Assembly (NCBI GenBank): GCA_023703655.1
Contig: CP097973.1
Location: forward strand, 664,170 to 728,169
DNA: 64,000 nt
Direction: 5' to 3'
Origin: SAR86 cluster bacterium
GTDB lineage: Bacteria; Pseudomonadota; Gammaproteobacteria; Magnimaribacterales; D2472
In this document: positions 61,957 to 64,000 of the stretch, piece by piece
How the letters are laid out: each line of letters starts with the position of its first letter
Position numbering within the stretch: the first letter of the stretch is position 1
The notes under the pieces: model-generated
The model's database searches: none
What the model was told of the DNA's origin: nothing
Seen by the model: the letters and a program-made list of their open reading frames with translations, nothing else
Position numbers and translations under genes: made by a program

Positions 61957-63306
61957 ATGTCAGCCAAGATTTCAATCTCAAGGCAAGTTGTTAATAACAT
62001 AATTAATGCACCAAAGTACGAATCTTATTACGATTTTGTAGCCTCAAATAAGCTTACAGATCTTGATTTATTTACTCTTGGTCAGCCTTATGATCTGTAT
62101 AAAGAGCTGAGAGAAAACGCACCAGTTTACTTTCACGAATCTGCATCTTATGATCCTGAGCCTGGATTTTGGGTCGCCACTAAATATGAAGACATAAAAC
62201 ACATTTCATCAAATCCTAAAATATTTTCTTCTCAATATGGTACCGGCACACTTATTACGTTGGGTGAGGAAGCTAAGAGACATCCAAAGTTATTTCGCTC
62301 AGCTGTTGATCATATGCTTAATCTGGATGGTGAACTTCATATAGGATTAAGAAAAGAACATATGCCATTTTTTAAACCTGATTATGTCTCTAATCTAAAT
62401 ATTAAAGTTAGTAATGAGATCACTCGATTACTTGATAATATTGAGAAATTGGGCGAATGTGATCTAGTAAAAAATATCTCACAACAGCTGCCAATATTTA
62501 CTTTATCAGAAATATTAGGTATCCCTGAGTCAGACAGACATAAAATTGCAGAATGGATGGAATTCCTTGAAATCGCTCAATACATTCAAGTAGAGCAACT
62601 CAAAAATGAAGCAGGCAATACAGATGCAAATTTTTCACAAGAAATGTTTGATATGTTTAATGCTATGGTCGATGAAATGTTTGATTATGGAAAATTTATT
62701 ATTAGTAAAAAACGTGAGCAACCAGAAAACGATCTATTGTCTGCTATTGGAAATGCAGAATTGGATGGGCATAAGTTAACTCAAGAATTTATTGATGGAT
62801 CGTGGCTTTTAATAATATTTGCAGGAAACGATACTACAAGAAATACTATTAGCGGTGCAATGAAATTGCTTACAGAAAACCCTAATCAAAAAAAATTATT
62901 GCTGGATGATTTTTCTTTGATGCCAAATTTTGTAAATGAAGTTATTAGATGTGTTTCTCCAGTGATTCATATGAGAAGAACGACTACGCAAGAGACTGAA
63001 GTTGGAAATCAAAAGCTTGGTGTTGGTGAAAAGATTGTTATGTGGTATGGCGCAGCAAATAGAGACCCAGAAATTTTTGAAAATCCCGATGAATTTAACA
63101 TTTTGAGAGAAAATTCGGATCAACATTTAGCATTTGGTATTGGAAGACATACTTGCTTAGGTAAACCAATTGCATTGATGCAACTGTCAGAACTATATAA
63201 ACAATTATTAAGTAGATTTCCAAATATTCATATGTCTGGAGACTGGAAGGTGGGTCCTAATAATTTTGTTCACACCATACAAGAAATGCCAATCAAAATT
63301 GCTTAA
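61957..63306 (+). CDS. Cytochrome P450
   Basis: 449-aa soluble bacterial-type P450. I-helix FAGNDTTRNT (oxygen activation), the ExxR motif in NEVIRCVSP (Glu/Arg), and the heme-cysteine loop FGIGRHTCLGKPIAL. Hydroxylates a hydrophobic small molecule; in sterol-degrading bacteria similar P450s attack side chains. No ferredoxin gene lies beside it, but rubredoxin and a TrxR-like ferredoxin reductase are in the window. Starts 2 bases after the M16 stop; its TAA is shared with the convergent DUF2237 gene. Confidence 0.93.
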   Translation: MSAKISISRQVVNNIINAPKYESYYDFVASNKLTDLDLFTLGQPYDLYKELRENAPVYFHESASYDPEPGFWVATKYEDIKHISSNPKIFSSQYGTGTLITLGEEAKRHPKLFRSAVDHMLNLDGELHIGLRKEHMPFFKPDYVSNLNIKVSNEITRLLDNIEKLGECDLVKNISQQLPIFTLSEILGIPESDRHKIAEWMEFLEIAQYIQVEQLKNEAGNTDANFSQEMFDMFNAMVDEMFDYGKFIISKKREQPENDLLSAIGNAELDGHKLTQEFIDGSWLLIIFAGNDTTRNTISGAMKLLTENPNQKKLLLDDFSLMPNFVNEVIRCVSPVIHMRRTTTQETEVGNQKLGVGEKIVMWYGAANRDPEIFENPDEFNILRENSDQHLAFGIGRHTCLGKPIALMQLSELYKQLLSRFPNIHMSGDWKVGPNNFVHTIQEMPIKIA

Positions 63307-63674
63307 CTAATATCAATCGCATACTCTTTCAGAATATCAAAATCAATTATTCTTAGTGACTCGAGATGAGTTTTCTTAAGATAAATTTTTGGAGCAGAAT
63401 TGTATTGATATGCCTCCAACCATCGTGCAGCACATAGACACCATGAGTCACCCTCTTTTAATCCTGGAAAATTAAATTCAGGTCTTGGTGTTGAAAGATC
63501 ATTTCCCCTAGATCTTGAGAAACTTAAAAATGTTTCCGTCATTAAGGCACATACAAGATGTAAACCACTATCAGAAGTGTGATAATTACAAAATCCATCT
63601 CTGTGATAACCTGTGATTGGATTTAAACAACACTCATGAATTGATTCATTAAATACGTTGAGTTGTTTCATCAT
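63303..63674 (-). CDS. DUF2237-family protein
   Basis: 123-aa small protein with several conserved cysteines: NPITGYHRDGFCNY, DSGLHLVCALMTETFLSFS and DSWCLCAARWLEA are the family's hallmarks. Function unknown; the Cys/His pattern could bind a metal. Two tandem ATGs (63674 and 63671). Convergent with the P450 gene; divergent from zur, 64 bases away. Confidence 0.8.
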   Translation of the reverse strand: MMKQLNVFNESIHECCLNPITGYHRDGFCNYHTSDSGLHLVCALMTETFLSFSRSRGNDLSTPRPEFNFPGLKEGDSWCLCAARWLEAYQYNSAPKIYLKKTHLESLRIIDFDILKEYAIDIS

Positions 63675-63724
63675 CGATATTGGATAATCAGATTTATTGA
63701 AAATTTATACATACATTAATTATG

Positions 63725-63737
63725 ATTATAATATAAG
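63725..63737 (+). promoter_or_regulatory. Zur-box-like palindrome overlapping the zur -10
   Basis: ATTATAATATAAG contains the core TTATAnTATAA of the gammaproteobacterial Zur box (GTTATAATATAAC) with only the two outermost bases different. It overlaps a TATAAT (63727-63732), whose transcript would start at about the ATG at 63739. Likely autoregulation, but the region is very A/T rich, so chance matches are possible. Confidence 0.45.
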
Positions 63738-63738
63738 T

Positions 63739-64000
63739 ATGGGTACTAAGATTAACATAGAGCATGTCGAAAATATTTGTAACGCTAAGAAATTAAATTT
63801 TACAAGCTCTAGAAGGAATGTATTGGAAATTTTAATTAATGCAGACAATGCATTAACAGCCTATGAAATCCTAGAAATCTTAAAAGAATCGTTACCAAAA
63901 ACTAAACCCGCAATTATTTACAGAGCATTAGATTTTTTATGTGAGAATGATTTTGTTCATAGAATTGAGATAAGTAATTCTTACATGGCTTGTGAAAATT
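63739..64000 (+). CDS. zur: Zinc uptake regulator Zur, N-terminal part (gene cut by window end)
   Basis: 87 codons of a Fur-family repressor. The sequence runs ENICNAKKLNFTSSRRNVLE, LTAYEILEILKESLPKTKP and IYRALDFLCENDFVHRIE, which tracks E. coli Zur closely (AYDLLDLLREAEPQAKP, VYRALDFLLEQGFVHKVE) and is nearer to Zur than to Fur. Controls zinc import genes. No Shine-Dalgarno; the transcript may start at the ATG. The metal-binding C-terminal half lies outside the window. Confidence 0.85.
   Translation, partial: MGTKINIEHVENICNAKKLNFTSSRRNVLEILINADNALTAYEILEILKESLPKTKPAIIYRALDFLCENDFVHRIEISNSYMACEN

Overview
The window is a gene-dense, AT-rich stretch of a proteobacterial chromosome, most likely from a small-genome, free-living marine gammaproteobacterium; a SAR86-type lineage is a guess, not shown. 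Evidence for a gammaproteobacterium: ribonuclease T, NhaB, DusA, a long-form HisG with bifunctional HisIE, a Zur-like regulator, and the rpmF-fabD-fabG-acpP-fabF-mltG-tmk-holB order. Evidence for compaction: no intergenic gap reaches 300 bases, neighbours overlap by a few bases, and three convergent pairs share the same TTAA as both stop codons. I see no insertion sequences, phage genes or CRISPR array.

Layout. 1-8.2 kb: end of an oligopeptidase B gene, an exported M14 carboxypeptidase, a Tat-exported FAD oxidoreductase, three unknown exported or membrane proteins and a beta-hydroxyacid dehydrogenase. 8.2-13.9 kb: a histidine operon headed by a TrpR/YerC-type regulator gene with a TrpR-like palindrome just upstream; hisD and the hisB dehydratase domain are one fused gene, and hisC and histidinol phosphatase are absent. 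13.9-23.3 kb: an amino-acid symporter, two redox or SDR genes, then the fatty-acid/cell-wall/replication block (without plsX, fabH or pabC) and rluC. 23.4-35.5 kb: housekeeping genes, including an RNase E without the usual zinc-link cysteines, nudC, nhaB, dusA, mlaA, mrp, metG, a TrxR-like ferredoxin-NADP reductase, a Leu/Phe/Val-type dehydrogenase and rnt. 35.5-37.2 kb: a ferritin-like gene behind two tandem Fur-box-like sites, monothiol glutaredoxin and pdxJ.

37.2-56.7 kb is the most unusual part. It holds a ketosteroid-isomerase-like protein with its three catalytic residues in place, a second NTF2-like protein, an SDR, a 3-ketosteroid-dehydrogenase-like flavoprotein, a nitronate-monooxygenase-like protein, and then a minus-strand operon that makes and reduces coenzyme F420 (FO synthase fusion, CofC, CofD, CofE, NADPH:F420 reductase) together with an aldehyde dehydrogenase, an APH-like kinase, a steroid-reductase-fold membrane protein and an exported M20 hydrolase. 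A divergent plus-strand operon encodes a DUF1214 protein, a sulfotransferase, an SDR, an amidohydrolase-fold protein and a KshA-like Rieske oxygenase. Together with a rubredoxin and a cytochrome P450 nearby, this looks like a steroid- or terpenoid-processing island wired to F420. That combination is my main hypothesis; the substrate is inferred, not shown.

56.7-64 kb: rubredoxin, a GPH-type transporter, tRNA-Arg(ACG) placed 6 bases before an arginine-deiminase-fold gene (CtlX-like), an M16 protease, the P450, a DUF2237 protein and the start of zur.
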